Positions 8,461 through 17,260 of a stretch of 64,000 nucleotides of DNA are shown here, piece by piece; the first letter of the stretch is position 1; every line of letters starts with the position of its first letter. A program made the translations under genes and the position numbers. Below the pieces are notes generated by a model. It ran no database searches and was not told the DNA's origin. It saw nothing but the letters and a program-made list of their open reading frames with translations. Source of the DNA: Acidithiobacillus sp. YTS05 (GTDB taxonomy: Bacteria > Pseudomonadota > Gammaproteobacteria > Acidithiobacillales > Acidithiobacillaceae); contig NZ_CP094359.1 in NCBI RefSeq assembly GCF_024396695.1, forward strand, positions 558,001-622,000, written 5' to 3'.

Positions 8461-9597
8461 ATGAGTGCGGTAGCCCCGGAAACCAATCAACCCCTGAACT
8501 TCTATCGGCCCGATTACTTCGTCAAGACGCCGGCCATGCGGTCTCCCGACTATGTGCAGTTGAGCACGGCGGCAGCCATCACCCTGGGACTCATTCCCGG
8601 GGTGATGCACCGCACCAGCTGCACCCATTGCCTGAATCTGTTGATGACCTATCCCGAAGGTTGTCGCGCCAACTGCACCTACTGCGGTCTGGCCCGGCAT
8701 CGGGAGGAAAGCCGCGACTACGCCGACCGTAACTTCATCCGTGTCGACTGGCCGACGGTTCGGGTGGACGAGATGCTGGAGCGGATTGCCGCCAACAGTG
8801 ACAAGGGACAGTTCGAGCGCATGTGCATCAGCATGATCACCCACCCCGATTCCGACTACGATACCCAAGTGGTGCTCAAGCGGTGGATGGAGGCGGCGCC
8901 GCATATTCCGGTGTCGATCCTGTCCAACCCCACGACCATGGAGAAACAGGACCTCATCACCCTGAAAGAGCTGGGTGCGGATATCTTCACCGTGGCTCTC
9001 GATGCGGTCACCCCGGAAATCTTCGAACGCACCCGCGGCAAGACCGTGCAAAGCCCCCATTCCTGGGACAAGTATTGGCAGGCGATCGAGTGGGCTGCCG
9101 AGATCTACGGGCCGGAGAAGTTTGGTGCTCATCTGATCTGTGGCATGGGCGAGACCGAGCAGGAAATCCTGCAGGTTTGCCAGCGGATGAAGGATATGGG
9201 CGGGCACAACCACATGTTTGCCTTCTTCCCGGAAAAGGGCTCGATGATGGAAGATTGGGATCCGGTACCGCAGGACCAGTGGCGGCGGGTGCAGTTGGGT
9301 CGCTTTCTCATTGATTATGCTGGTGGTCGTTTTGAAGACATGAGCTTTGATGAGTATGGTCGGGTGGCAGACTTTGGCTTCCCGCAGGCGGAACTCGAGG
9401 ACATTATCGACTCGGGCAAGCCCTTCCAGACTTCCGGTTGCCCGGGTAAGGATGACGAAGAGGTGAGCGCCTGCAATCGTCCCTATGGGGACTCTTCGCC
9501 GTCCGACATCCGCTCCTTCCCCTTCGTCCTCAACAAGCAGGATGTGGAGATCGTGCGGCGTCAGATGCGCCTGAAGGACCTGCAGTTCCCCGGTTGA
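8461..9597 (+). CDS. lipS2: LipS2, radical SAM lipoyl synthase component
   Basis: 378 residues. The radical SAM motif is CRANCTYC (C68, C72, C75). CTHC at 54-57 and a C-terminal SGCPGKDDEEVSAC could ligate an auxiliary cluster; a late RSFPF recalls the C-terminal serine-containing signature of lipoyl synthases. Works with LipS1 on octanoyl-LbpA. GAGGAGG about 7 bases upstream fixes the ATG. It is the last gene of the lipoate-assembly unit and a terminator follows directly. Confidence 0.88.
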   Translation: MSAVAPETNQPLNFYRPDYFVKTPAMRSPDYVQLSTAAAITLGLIPGVMHRTSCTHCLNLLMTYPEGCRANCTYCGLARHREESRDYADRNFIRVDWPTVRVDEMLERIAANSDKGQFERMCISMITHPDSDYDTQVVLKRWMEAAPHIPVSILSNPTTMEKQDLITLKELGADIFTVALDAVTPEIFERTRGKTVQSPHSWDKYWQAIEWAAEIYGPEKFGAHLICGMGETEQEILQVCQRMKDMGGHNHMFAFFPEKGSMMEDWDPVPQDQWRRVQLGRFLIDYAGGRFEDMSFDEYGRVADFGFPQAELEDIIDSGKPFQTSGCPGKDDEEVSACNRPYGDSSPSDIRSFPFVLNKQDVEIVRRQMRLKDLQFPG

Positions 9598-9616
9598 TCT
9601 GGATCACTGCGAAAAG

Positions 9617-9640
9617 AAGGGGCCCGAGTGGCCCCTTTCT
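9617..9640 (+). terminator. Rho-independent terminator after lipS2
   Basis: A perfect 8-bp stem (AAGGGGCC at 9617-9624 with GGCCCCTT at 9630-9637), 5-base loop, then a short T-rich tail. It closes the sHdr-LbpA-lipoate locus. Confidence 0.8.
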
Positions 9641-9714
9641 CGTTTCATTAGAATGTTATGATAAGAAATATCATCAAATCACAGTATTTTCTCTTTTGAT
9701 CGAAGCGAAAAAAC

Positions 9715-9764
9715 TTTGATTGTGACAGTTCTTGCAACACCTTGTTCTATCCGCCACAATCAAA
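9715..9764. repeat. 10-bp inverted repeat flanking a 30-base spacer upstream of the FadL-type gene
   Basis: TTTGATTGTG at 9715-9724 and its exact reverse complement CACAATCAAA at 9755-9764 are separated by 30 bases, in an AT-rich stretch between the lipS2 terminator and the start at 9793. It could be a pair of operator half-sites around a promoter, or a stem in the 5' leader. I could not identify a convincing -10/-35 pair here. Confidence 0.6.
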
Positions 9765-9792
9765 ATACGTTTTGACAACAGAGGGCGAGGAA

Positions 9793-11136
9793 GTGAAGAA
9801 GACGAAAATTTTAGGCTATGCAGTTGCCGCGGCCATCGCTGCTGCGGGGTTCTCCAGCAATGCTTTCGCTACCAATGGCTATCAGTTGATCGGCGTTGGT
9901 CAGTATGCCGTAGGTATGGGTGGTGCCGTGGTAGCAGCCCCCGATGACCCTTTGTCTGCCGCCATCAGCAACCCGGCGGGTCTGGCCCTGATGCGTCCGC
10001 AGGCGGCCTTCTCTGCCGAGATCTTCAACCCTACCCGCAAGACCAATATGGGTTTTGGGGAAATTGGTAGCCACAGCAATGTGTATGGCATTCCGGCTAT
10101 CGGCTGGGTTGCGCCTGCCTTTGGTGACGGTATCGTGTTCGGTGGTGGTGTGTATGGTACATCCGGATTGGGTGTAAACTATCTGCAGCAAGTGCCTTCA
10201 CAAATTCCTGGCTATCCAAACAGCTATGCGCAAGCGTATAGCAGCATCACGTTCATTCAGATGGCTCCCTCGATTGCTATGAAGGTGAATTCCCACTTAG
10301 CAGTTGGTGCTTCGTTGAACATTGCTGCGGAGCAAGGTTCTTTCCAGCAGACCATGACGGGATATGCCCCGGGATCTGTAATGACGCCGAATGGCCAGAT
10401 GTCTCCAATAGGGCCAATCGCGCAAACTGGCGGTCTTAATCTTTCGACTCCCTCGTGGGCCTATGGCGTTGGAGTGACCATTGGAGCGCTGTACAAGGTT
10501 AACGACATGGTAACCTTGGGTGCGACGTACAAGTCGCCCATGATCTTTACGCCATTGACTTTTCAGGCTGGAGCGCAAACCGCTCCCAACCGTACTCCTG
10601 GTAGCCCAGGTCAGTACAGTGGTCATTTGAACTATCCCCAGCAGGTGGCTCTGGGTATAGCAATTCGACCCATTCGTCAATGGCTGATTAGTGTAGAGGG
10701 ACAATGGATCAACTGGCACAACACCCTCAATACTTTCAATATCTATGGCCCATGGCAAGGCACAAATGTAGAAGCGTTGCCTCTGAACTGGCGTAACCAG
10801 TGGGTTGCCAACTTTGGTACCCAGTATGATGTAAACGACTGGCTGCAGGTCCGTGCTGGTTATGCCTGGGGATCCAACCCGGTGCCGAACAACAGTAACG
10901 CGATTGCTGCCAACACCATCTTCCCGGCTGTTGTCCAGAATGCCATCACCTTTGGTGCCACGCAGAAACTGGGGATGGGCTGGAAGCTGACGGAAGCGTA
11001 CATGCACGAGTTTGCCAATACCATGACCGGCGCGCCTGGATCGGCCCCCTTTGCGTACTATGGCGATCAGCAGGCTGCTGCGTCCTCGACCCTGGCCGAG
11101 AATTCCTACGGCGTCCAGGTCGGCTACGACTTCTAA
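9793..11136 (+). CDS. FadL/OmpP1/TodX-family outer-membrane channel
   Basis: GTG at 9793 is chosen because GAGGAA lies just upstream and the first residues form a good signal peptide (VKKTK, a hydrophobic Ala-rich core, AFA cleavage site before TNGYQL). The mature N-terminus TNGYQLIGVGQYAVGMGG and NPAG motif are typical of FadL hydrophobic-substrate channels, and the protein ends in aromatic YDF as beta-barrel proteins do. 447 residues. Next to a sulfur-oxidation locus, a channel for hydrophobic compounds could pass elemental sulfur species; this is speculation. Confidence 0.85.
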   Translation: MKKTKILGYAVAAAIAAAGFSSNAFATNGYQLIGVGQYAVGMGGAVVAAPDDPLSAAISNPAGLALMRPQAAFSAEIFNPTRKTNMGFGEIGSHSNVYGIPAIGWVAPAFGDGIVFGGGVYGTSGLGVNYLQQVPSQIPGYPNSYAQAYSSITFIQMAPSIAMKVNSHLAVGASLNIAAEQGSFQQTMTGYAPGSVMTPNGQMSPIGPIAQTGGLNLSTPSWAYGVGVTIGALYKVNDMVTLGATYKSPMIFTPLTFQAGAQTAPNRTPGSPGQYSGHLNYPQQVALGIAIRPIRQWLISVEGQWINWHNTLNTFNIYGPWQGTNVEALPLNWRNQWVANFGTQYDVNDWLQVRAGYAWGSNPVPNNSNAIAANTIFPAVVQNAITFGATQKLGMGWKLTEAYMHEFANTMTGAPGSAPFAYYGDQQAAASSTLAENSYGVQVGYDF

Positions 11137-11161
11137 GACTCTTACCCCTCCTCAAGGGTAC

Positions 11162-11188
11162 GGGGGAGACGCAAGTCTCCCCCTTTTT
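11162..11188 (+). terminator. Rho-independent terminator after the FadL-type gene
   Basis: A 9-bp perfect stem (GGGGGAGAC at 11162-11170 with GTCTCCCCC at 11175-11183) closed by a GCAA tetraloop and followed by five Ts. A strong terminator. Confidence 0.92.
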
Positions 11189-11257
11189 GCGTTCTACGGG
11201 CTTGCATCGAGGGCCGGCAGGCCAGACACTAGGCAGCAGTGGATACACGAGGAGCCT

Positions 11258-11647
11258 ATGAAGACCATACCGATTGCCGATGTCAGTACCCTTAAGAACG
11301 AACTCAACAAATACAAGAAGGGTAAGAAGCTCGAAATTCCCCGTTTCAACCAGCTGGCGCGTATGGGCTATCTGGGACGCCTGATCATGACGCCTCTCGA
11401 CCCCGAAGATCCTGCGTGTAAGTCTTATTTGGTACATATACAGGAGCCGCAGGGGTTGGCCGCCCATTTCATCGAACTCGATGAAGACTTGATCGATGCC
11501 ATCTTGATCCTCGATGGCGAGCAGGCGATGGCCATTGCTGCCATCATGCAGCAGGGCGTGCAGGATCGCGCCCGCTGGCACGAGGAGCTCAACGAGCGCG
11601 ATTTCTACTTTTCCTCGTTTTACCGGCCTAAGGAGCGCGCCGAGTAG
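11258..11647 (+). CDS. Hypothetical protein, first gene of a three-gene cluster with an LplA-like protein
   Basis: 129 residues, soluble, with a lysine-rich start (KYKKGKKLE) and an acidic middle (ELDEDLIDAILILDGE). One cysteine. GAGGAG at 11249-11254 supports the ATG. I do not recognise the family. It ends 11 bases before the lipoate-ligase-like gene, so the two are probably cotranscribed. Confidence 0.75.
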   Translation: MKTIPIADVSTLKNELNKYKKGKKLEIPRFNQLARMGYLGRLIMTPLDPEDPACKSYLVHIQEPQGLAAHFIELDEDLIDAILILDGEQAMAIAAIMQQGVQDRARWHEELNERDFYFSSFYRPKERAE

Positions 11648-11658
11648 AGTCGAGCATC

Positions 11659-12678
11659 GTGCTCGCAGAGCAAAGGAAACTGCGCTGGCTGGATCTCGGG
11701 CATTTGACTGCCGAGGAGCTGCATCAGTCCTATCAGGCCCTGGCAGAGGCGCGCCGTGCCGATGATCCTGCGTTCCTTGTGCTGGCGACGGCCGATGCGC
11801 ATCTGAGCCTCGGTGCTGCTCAGGCTGCCTCCGCGGAGCTGAATGAGGCTGCTTGCGCATCCATAGCTGTCCTGCAGCGGCCTCTCGGCGGTGGGTTGGT
11901 CTGGGTGGAGCCGGCACATCTGAATTACTTTCTCCTGGCTACCCCAGATGTGCAGTGTCGGCGTCCGGAGGACTTGCTGGCGCGGCTGGCGCCCTCCATT
12001 CAAGCCGTTCATGCGCAGTATGGTTTGCCAGTGAAGCTCGCGGCGGGGCAGGAGTTTCGCTGTCGCGGGCGACGCATTGGCAGTACTGGTGCTGCTACCA
12101 TCGGTAAGAGTCTGGTGCTGGCCGGGAGTTTTCTGCTGCAGACTGACTGGCATCCCTTTGTTGCCAGTGTCGCCGCGCCGTCACCCGGGTTCCGCAATAC
12201 CCTGGCGCGCGCCCTGTCCGCCTCCCTCACCAGCTGGGAAACTGAGCTAGGGCTCAAGTTAATGCCCAGCCATGCCGATCTGCAGAGTACGTGGAAGGCG
12301 CAACTGCTGGCCCAGGGCTGGCAGATTTTTGAGGAGGAGCTCCACGCCAGCGAGCGTGCCGCATGGCAGCAGGTAGAATGGGAGCCTATGGATTGGCAGA
12401 GCCAGGGCCGCCGGCGGGTACGCAATGGTATCAAGCTGCGCGCTGGGGCATTCCTCACCGAACAACACTGGCCGGATGCCTGGCTGCGTGTCTGGACGGA
12501 AGACGGTTGCTATCGGGAAGTGGAGAGCGATGCCTGGCCGCCGGAGCTCAGTTGGGCCCTGGCTGGCGTTGCTGCTCGGTCTCCCTTGCTGGCCAGCCTC
12601 TTGGATGGCTATCTGGGTAGCAGCGCCAGGCTGTGGCAGCAACGACTGGAAGAACTTTCCGTCTGGTCCGATCAATGA
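11659..12678 (+). CDS. Divergent lipoate-protein-ligase-like protein lacking the usual active-site lysine
   Basis: 339 residues with a BPL/LplA-type pattern. RPLGGGLVWVE (74-84) matches the RRxTGGGAIIFDE motif of the ligase at 6297, and RGRRIGSTG (136-144) matches its GRKISGTG. The lysine that attacks in true ligases (Lys150 of the 6297 protein) is Arg139 here, and the first arginine of the RR pair is also missing. So it may bind lipoate or LbpA without ligase activity, or catalyse a different acyl transfer. GTG start 11 bases after the previous gene. Two candidate cysteines (100, 135) are nearby. Confidence 0.7.
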   Translation: MLAEQRKLRWLDLGHLTAEELHQSYQALAEARRADDPAFLVLATADAHLSLGAAQAASAELNEAACASIAVLQRPLGGGLVWVEPAHLNYFLLATPDVQCRRPEDLLARLAPSIQAVHAQYGLPVKLAAGQEFRCRGRRIGSTGAATIGKSLVLAGSFLLQTDWHPFVASVAAPSPGFRNTLARALSASLTSWETELGLKLMPSHADLQSTWKAQLLAQGWQIFEEELHASERAAWQQVEWEPMDWQSQGRRRVRNGIKLRAGAFLTEQHWPDAWLRVWTEDGCYREVESDAWPPELSWALAGVAARSPLLASLLDGYLGSSARLWQQRLEELSVWSDQ

Positions 12679-12694
12679 AGAACAGGAGAATGGG

Positions 12695-13066
12695 ATGCCG
12701 AGTATCGAAGATCGTTTACGTAAACGTCTGATATGGATGACGAGCGATGAGGAAATGCTTGATCTCGCGCGTGACAGTCTGCCAGCAGAGTGGTCGCTGA
12801 CTGCAGCTCTGGCGGTGGAAGATTTTGACGATTGGCAGGAGATCCTGCTGCATCGTTTTCTGGTGTTGGATTTGGGAGACCCGGCGATCGATCACGCGGT
12901 GATCGACGAAATCCGTCGTGAACACCAGCTGAATATCCCCATTTTCTGCTATGGGGGCAGCGAAGAAGACCGGCTGGCTGCCCGCTCGGCGCGGGCCGAC
13001 CGCTTCTTCAATCAGGATGAAATCCTACAGAAACTGCCGGAATTCGTGCGCCAATTTTCCTGGTAA
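12695..13066 (+). CDS. Receiver-domain-like protein (degenerate response regulator)
   Basis: 123 residues. The end of the chain (ADRFFNQDEILQKLPEFV) resembles the alpha5 end of CheY-like receivers, and FLVLDLGD could hold the beta3 aspartate, but the conserved lysine of real receivers is not seen. AGGAG upstream supports the ATG at 12695. It follows the LplA-like gene by 16 bases and probably shares its transcript. The receiver assignment is tentative. Confidence 0.6.
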   Translation: MPSIEDRLRKRLIWMTSDEEMLDLARDSLPAEWSLTAALAVEDFDDWQEILLHRFLVLDLGDPAIDHAVIDEIRREHQLNIPIFCYGGSEEDRLAARSARADRFFNQDEILQKLPEFVRQFSW

Positions 13067-13105
13067 CGCAGTCAGTGCCCGTCACTAGGCGGGCACCGCA
13101 GTCGA

Positions 13106-13429
13106 TCAGCCAACCTTGGCGTGCGCCTCGGTGTCGAGGAGCAGCTCGTGGCTTTCGCTCTGTCCGTCGCTGGAAACCGTCAGGGTGGCAACCCGCACGC
13201 CCGCATCCTTGAAGGTCAGCTCGTAGGAGAACATGCCGGGCAACTCTACATTGCTCTCTTTCAGGGTCTTGCCTTCGCAGGTCAGGCTCACCTTGGCGCT
13301 GCCTTGCCCGTCGAGCATGGCTTGGATGCGAAAGGGATGACCCACCACGCGACGATAGACCTGCGGGTCACGATTGGTGTTGTACTGCAGGTTGTTCAGT
13401 TTGACCATCTTGACGAGTGTCTTGCTCAT
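13106..13429 (-). CDS. Small beta-rich protein, possibly SoxZ/Ig-like
   Basis: 107 residues without signal peptide or membrane segment. Alternating hydrophobic strands (VSLTCEGKTL, FSYELTFKDAGVRVATLTV) suggest an immunoglobulin-like beta sandwich. SoxZ, a sulfur-carrier partner, has this kind of fold and similar length, but I see no decisive SoxZ signature. ATG at 13429 follows AAGGGG. The gene is divergent from the CbbQO operon and convergent with the LplA-like cluster. Confidence 0.65.
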   Translation of the reverse strand: MSKTLVKMVKLNNLQYNTNRDPQVYRRVVGHPFRIQAMLDGQGSAKVSLTCEGKTLKESNVELPGMFSYELTFKDAGVRVATLTVSSDGQSESHELLLDTEAHAKVG

Positions 13430-13543
13430 GAAAGCCCCTTTTCCGTGCATAAAATCCATTATGGATGTCGATAGGTAAAACACGCTTATCCTAGACGAAG
13501 CAGAGGAAAAAAGGTAGCTTAAAGCAAGGCGAGAGGAGTTCTC

Positions 13544-13942
13544 ATGTACGACAAAACCCTGACGCTGGCGCGTCTGGACGCGGCGCAAGCTCGTATCGAG
13601 GCGCTTGGGCGCAATGCTGCAAATCACGAGTTTTCTGCAAATCTGCAGGAAGGCATGGCGATTGCGAGCGACATATTGCAGGCGTTGCTGGCATCCGAAG
13701 GCAAAGAATCCGATCCGGATGCGGATCTGCTCGCGCTCTGGAAAACCCTGGTGAAGGGGCAACCGCACTGGAATACCATCCGCGATAATTGCCGCGAACT
13801 GGTGTATTACCAGAATTGTCTGGCAATGGATCGCGTAGATGCCTTGCCGCCGCAACCGCAAAAAATGCTGTTACACACCCTGCGCCATTTATATCTATAT
13901 GCCCGCAGCCATGCCGAACAATCGCAAGAGGAGACATCATGA
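13544..13942 (+). CDS. Hypothetical protein, first gene of the cbbQO operon
   Basis: 132 residues, largely helical, with two cysteines (in DNCREL and YYQNCL). Not recognised. GAGAGGAG before the ATG is a strong ribosome site, and the stop overlaps the cbbQ start by 4 bases (ATGA), so it belongs to the activase operon. Its position suggests a helper or regulator of CbbQO. Confidence 0.75.
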   Translation: MYDKTLTLARLDAAQARIEALGRNAANHEFSANLQEGMAIASDILQALLASEGKESDPDADLLALWKTLVKGQPHWNTIRDNCRELVYYQNCLAMDRVDALPPQPQKMLLHTLRHLYLYARSHAEQSQEETS

Positions 13943-14760
13943 GTCGGAGCAGCCACGGCGACAATGCCCTGCGCTATATCAGCGAAGAACCGTTTTACCA
14001 GCCGGTGGGAAATGAGCTGGGGATCTTCATGGCGGCCTGGGGGCGGCGCCTGCCGGTCATGCTCAAGGGGCCGACGGGCTGTGGCAAGACCCGTTTTCTC
14101 GAGCACATGGCATGGCGCCTCAAGCGCCCGCTGATCACCGTAGCCTGTCATGAGGATCTGACCAGCTCGGACCTGGTGGGACGTTTTCTGATCGAAGGTG
14201 ACGAAACCGTTTGGCAGGACGGTCCTCTCACCCGCGCGGTGCGTGAGGGCGCCATCTGTTATCTGGATGAAGTCGTCGAGGCGCGCACCGACACCACCGT
14301 CGTCATCCATCCCCTGACCGACCATCGCCGTCATCTGCCCATCGATAAACTGGGGACGGAACTCAGCGCGCATCCCGATTTTTTGTTGGTGATTTCCTAC
14401 AATCCCGGTTACCAGACGGTGCTGAAGGATCTCAAACCTTCCACCAAGCAGCGTTTTGTCGGAATGAACTTCACCTACCCCCCCGCAGAGCTGGAAGCGC
14501 AGATCGTGATGCGGGAGTCGGGGCTGGATGCCGAGCGCTCCAGCAAGCTGGTGCAGGGAGCGGCCAAGGCTCGCAATCTCAAGGATCAGGGTCTGCAAGA
14601 GGTCACCTCTACCCGTGCTCTGGTCTATGCCGGTACCCTGATGGCGGCGGGGCTGGCCCCCCTCGAAGCAATCGAGGCCGCCATCATCAGCCCGCAGACA
14701 GACGATCCCGAACTCGCCGCGGCGCTGACGGAAATCTTTACCACCTTCTTCGGCGCCTGA
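13939..14760 (+). CDS. cbbQ: CbbQ, MoxR-type AAA+ ATPase of the Rubisco activase
   Basis: 273 residues of the CbbQ/NirQ/NorQ family. The Walker A motif is GPTGCGKT (44-51), Walker B is CYLDEV (about residue 106), and later PSTKQRF and [10 protein letters not shown] hold arginine-finger and sensor regions. In Acidithiobacillus, CbbQ rings with the VWA protein CbbO re-activate inhibited Rubisco. No Rubisco genes are in the window. Related NorQ acts on nitric oxide reductase, but no nor genes are nearby either. Confidence 0.88.
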   Translation: MSRSSHGDNALRYISEEPFYQPVGNELGIFMAAWGRRLPVMLKGPTGCGKTRFLEHMAWRLKRPLITVACHEDLTSSDLVGRFLIEGDETVWQDGPLTRAVREGAICYLDEVVEARTDTTVVIHPLTDHRRHLPIDKLGTELSAHPDFLLVISYNPGYQTVLKDLKPSTKQRFVGMNFTYPPAELEAQIVMRESGLDAERSSKLVQGAAKARNLKDQGLQEVTSTRALVYAGTLMAAGLAPLEAIEAAIISPQTDDPELAAALTEIFTTFFGA

Positions 14761-14767
14761 GGCCGAC

Positions 14768-17260
14768 GTGTCTGCCGCCAGCGAGGAGATCCTCGAGCAT
14801 CTGGAAGCGGTCAGTTTTGTCGCCGGACGCGATGCTCGGGCGGCCGTGCCCGCCGTTGAAGCGCTCGGCGAGGCAGCCGTCTTGCGGTATCTGGAGACAG
14901 GCCGCGATCTCTTTTTTTATGACCGCGAGGCGGGCAAGGCCTTTTTCCATGCAACCGAGACTCTGGTGCGCGCCTTTGGCGGTCTCGACCCCTGGCTCGA
15001 ACAGGCGCGCATCTTCCTGACCCAGCGCGGCACCTTTCGTGCAGCGGTAGGGTATTTCGAGCAAGCCGCCCAGGCTCGCGAGGAATACGGCGTGGCCGGA
15101 GAGAAGATCTGGTACGAAGAAGGCGCGGACTGGATCGGTCGTCATGTCGATAGCGCCGCGGCGTATTTTCGCACGCCCATCGCCCGGCTCTTTGGCAGCT
15201 ATGGTGCCGAGGACCTGCGCACCCTGCTGGCGCCGGCACGGGAGCTGGCCAAAGGACGTCTGGGGCTGGCCAGTTACCTCGAGGGTGCAATCAAGGTGCG
15301 CGCCATCTGTGGATTGGATGGGGTACAGGACTGGGCCTTGCGCGGTCGCGACATTCTTGCCGCCGGCCGCATTCGCGGCGAGGCCTGGTACAAACTCGAA
15401 AGCGACGAGGCCCGTGCTTTTTTGCTGGAGGTCTTGCCGGGCTTCCGCATCGGTCCGCACAAACGGCTCTTTGCCCTGCTCTTGCAGGCCTGGACGGGAC
15501 TGCATCTGCCCTTTGAGGACGGCGACTGGAGTGTAGAGGGCGGGCGCAGCTTTCTCGAAACCGATGGCCGCAGCCTCTTCGTGCCGGCGGTGATGCCCGA
15601 TCGGGAGGAGGCCATCCTCGCCTTCTACCACACTGGTGCACATCTCGCCTTTGGCAGCTACGATGAAGACGCTATCCATGCGCTCTTCCGCGAAATCGGT
15701 ACGGAACATCCGCCGCTCGACGCCGATCAGCGCATCACCTGGCGGCCGCTTTTTGCCCAGTTTGGTCAGGATCTGCTGCGCTTTCAGCTGATCTTCGACA
15801 TTCTGGAAGACCTACGCGTCGATCTCGCCATGGAACGCGAAATGCCAGGTTATCTGCCGCGGCTGCTGCGCGTCGCGGAGCAGCGGTCGGTGCCCCCTGG
15901 TGCGGCCGGGGCCTATTGGCGCGAGGCCCTGCAGCTTACTCGTTCCGCTGTATCCGGGCAGCTCCCCAGCGAATTGGCCTCTCTTGCTTCTCCCACCGCT
16001 AGCATCCTCGACGCCTTCCGTCTGGCCTTGGCACGCTACGCGCACACCGGGCTTCCCGCCATCACTCTGGCGGAACGAGCGGCAGCATTCCTGCCCGGAC
16101 ACTCCCCCAATGCCGCGCGGCCCGTCTACCCCCGCAAACATGGCCAGACTGAGGTGGTGGAGATGGATGCTGGGGGGCAACTCGGTGCTGCCGGCCACAA
16201 AGAAAAGCCGCGCGAAGCGCCGCAGCAAGCGGAAGGCAACGATCCAGACATGGAGATCCCGCCCGAGGACATTCAAGGTACCGGTGGCCGGGTAGGGGTG
16301 GGGATTCCTATGCCGGCCAAGGTGCATGGCAGTGGCCGCGGGGTGCAGGGGCCGAAAGGCGGTTGGCCCTACAAGGAATGGGACTACCGCCAGGAAAAGT
16401 ACAAAGACAACTGGGCACGGGTGCACGAGCGCAAACTGCGCGAGCAGGACGAGGCACGGGCAGTGGAGATCGCCGCCGAGTATGACGGCACCATGCGCCG
16501 CCTGAAGAAGGCCCTGCAAGCACAAAAGCCAACGCGCATGGCACCATTGCGGCGACAAAAGGAAGGTGAAGAGCCGGATATCGATGCTGCCGTGCAGTTT
16601 GTCGTCGAGCGTCGCGCCGGGCAGAGCCCCAAGGCCAATATCTACCGCCAACGCCGACCCTTGCAACGCGATACTGCCGTACTCCTGCTGGCCGATCTCT
16701 CCACTTCGATCATGGCCGAGGCGGCAGACACCGGCATTCGTGTGGTCGACCGCCTCCGCGCGGCCATGTTGCTCTTTGGCGAGGCCCTGGTCGAGGTGGG
16801 CGATCCCTTTGCTCTCTATGGCTTTGCCAGCAAGTATCATCAAGAGGTCCTGCTCTACCCAATCAAGCGCTTCGACGAGCGCTTCGACGCGCGGGCACGG
16901 GCGGTGCTCGGTGGCCTGAGCGGACGCCTGGCAACGCGCATGGGTGCGGCAATTCGTCACAGTACCCGGCAGTTGCTGCGCAGCCCCGCGCAACGGCGCT
17001 TGCTGTTGATTCTTTCGGATGGGCGGCCGGCTGATTACGACGATGGCGGTGACCCCCGCTATCTGCAGGAAGACACGCGCATGGCGGTGCGCGAAGCGCG
17101 GGATCTCGGGGTACATGCCTTCTGTATCAGTCTCGATCCGCGCGGCGGCGATTATCTGCCCCTGGTCTTTGGGCAGGGGCACTATCTGGTCCTGCCCCAG
17201 ATCGACCATTTGCCGCAGCGACTTCCGGAAATCTACCTGCGCCTGCGAGGGCATGGATGA
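14768..17260 (+). CDS. cbbO: CbbO, von Willebrand factor A protein partner of CbbQ
   Basis: 830 residues. The N-terminal two thirds is helical with an acidic, charged linker near 470-560. The C-terminal third is a VWA domain with the MIDAS motif DLSTS at about 641-645 and LILSDGRP at about residue 750. The GTG start lies 7 bases after the cbbQ stop and the end overlaps the next gene by 4 bases. In the family CbbO is the adaptor that docks CbbQ to Rubisco through its MIDAS site. A NorD-like role is the alternative. Confidence 0.87.
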   Translation: MSAASEEILEHLEAVSFVAGRDARAAVPAVEALGEAAVLRYLETGRDLFFYDREAGKAFFHATETLVRAFGGLDPWLEQARIFLTQRGTFRAAVGYFEQAAQAREEYGVAGEKIWYEEGADWIGRHVDSAAAYFRTPIARLFGSYGAEDLRTLLAPARELAKGRLGLASYLEGAIKVRAICGLDGVQDWALRGRDILAAGRIRGEAWYKLESDEARAFLLEVLPGFRIGPHKRLFALLLQAWTGLHLPFEDGDWSVEGGRSFLETDGRSLFVPAVMPDREEAILAFYHTGAHLAFGSYDEDAIHALFREIGTEHPPLDADQRITWRPLFAQFGQDLLRFQLIFDILEDLRVDLAMEREMPGYLPRLLRVAEQRSVPPGAAGAYWREALQLTRSAVSGQLPSELASLASPTASILDAFRLALARYAHTGLPAITLAERAAAFLPGHSPNAARPVYPRKHGQTEVVEMDAGGQLGAAGHKEKPREAPQQAEGNDPDMEIPPEDIQGTGGRVGVGIPMPAKVHGSGRGVQGPKGGWPYKEWDYRQEKYKDNWARVHERKLREQDEARAVEIAAEYDGTMRRLKKALQAQKPTRMAPLRRQKEGEEPDIDAAVQFVVERRAGQSPKANIYRQRRPLQRDTAVLLLADLSTSIMAEAADTGIRVVDRLRAAMLLFGEALVEVGDPFALYGFASKYHQEVLLYPIKRFDERFDARARAVLGGLSGRLATRMGAAIRHSTRQLLRSPAQRRLLLILSDGRPADYDDGGDPRYLQEDTRMAVREARDLGVHAFCISLDPRGGDYLPLVFGQGHYLVLPQIDHLPQRLPEIYLRLRGHG

